Source of the DNA: Acidobacteriota bacterium
GTDB taxonomy: Bacteria; Acidobacteriota; JAAYUB01
Reading direction: 5' to 3'
DNA: 42,120 bases
Assembly: GCA_029565065.1 (NCBI GenBank)
Contig: JAKQOW010000029.1
Span: forward strand, 1-42,120
Of the stretch, positions 41,959 to 42,120 are shown in pieces. The position numbers and the translations under genes are program-made. The stretch's first letter is position 1; every line of letters starts with the position of its first letter. The notes below the pieces were generated by a model that did no database searches, was not told where the DNA came from, and saw nothing but the letters and a program-made list of their open reading frames with translations.

Positions 41959-42091
41959 CCAGGCGCAGCCCGGCGAAGCCGGGCAGCGCCTGGAAAGTCG
42001 AATATTTTTACATGGCGCGCCCCTAAACAGGGGCGCGGGGAAGTGTGGAGTCCGCCGACATCCTTTCCTCGCGCCCCGTACCCGGGGCGCG
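41959..42091. repeat. Three strong hairpins with 3-4 nt loops
   Basis: A 16-bp stem with one mismatch and loop GAA (41959-41993); CGCGCCCCT-AAAC-AGGGGCGCG (42016-42037); and CGCGCCCCG-TACC-CGGGGCGCG (42070-42091). The second and third share CGCGCCCC arms but differ in loop. None has a following T-run. They resemble in form the hairpins at 7353-7599 and 13114-13246. The rest of the spacer to the window end holds no gene that I can see. Confidence 0.75.
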
Positions 42092-42120
42092 GCGCGTCAA
42101 CTAGTTGGCCTTCCAGGCGC

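Overview
The window is about 42 kb of GC-rich bacterial chromosome with about 24 protein genes, no rRNA or tRNA that I can recognise, and no phage, transposase or CRISPR genes. Codon use is strongly GC-biased. Many products are secreted or surface proteins of types common in Acidobacteriota: SYLF, DUF2252, DUF4097, S41 and M28 peptidases, SpoIIE-type phosphatase, glycine-zipper lipoprotein, and a secreted protein overlapping gpmA. I infer an Acidobacteriota-like chromosome with moderate confidence; no marker gene proves it. The xanthine dehydrogenase, the dihydropyrimidine dehydrogenase-like protein and a C_GCAxxG_C_C protein suggest anaerobic or facultative redox metabolism of nucleobases, again as inference.

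Layout. 1-3377 (minus): an envelope gene group with the start of a truncated gene, an 833-aa secreted Tyr/Gly-rich surface protein and a small secreted protein. 3378-3972: palindrome-rich spacer. 3973-7024 (minus): a likely operon of DUF2252, a MetA-like outer-membrane channel and a SYLF lipid-binding protein. 7025-7924: a 900-bp spacer with hairpins and a second copy of an 87-bp repeat. 7925-9040 (minus): a secreted protein, divergent from galactokinase (9211-10386). 10633-13095: a paralogue of the first surface protein. 13421-16128: a secreted protein of unknown function and a GT39-type membrane glycosyltransferase. A bidirectional terminator separates these from a glycine-zipper lipoprotein (16380-17387, minus). 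17583-18191: a DEDDy exonuclease. 18708-26220: xdhA-xdhB, a small four-helix-bundle gene on the opposite strand, a fused PreT-PreA/DPYD-like oxidoreductase and a C_GCAxxG_C_C protein. 26585-34083 (minus): an M1-M28-PDZ peptidase, a PDZ/membrane/GAF/PP2C phosphatase and a metallo-beta-lactamase-fold hydrolase. 34198-39418: an S41 peptidase, a DUF4097 beta-repeat protein and a two-gene ABC exporter. 40119-41788: gpmA and a translationally overlapping secreted protein.

The most unusual signal is not a gene. Spacers around 17.5-26.6 kb, 39.4-40.1 kb and 41.8 kb are built from a small vocabulary of degenerate tandem arrays, mostly of 7-base period (CCCAGNN, CGARCCC, GGSAGAC, GTGAACA, GTTGAGR, ATCAACN) plus a 6-base unit (ATTACG). 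They recur in a fixed order and often as inverted arms. Separate blocks of 49 bp and 69 bp are shared almost intact between spacers 8 to 24 kb apart. A second, different class of short perfect hairpins with 3-4 nt loops fills the spacers at 3.6, 7.4, 13.1 and 42.0 kb.
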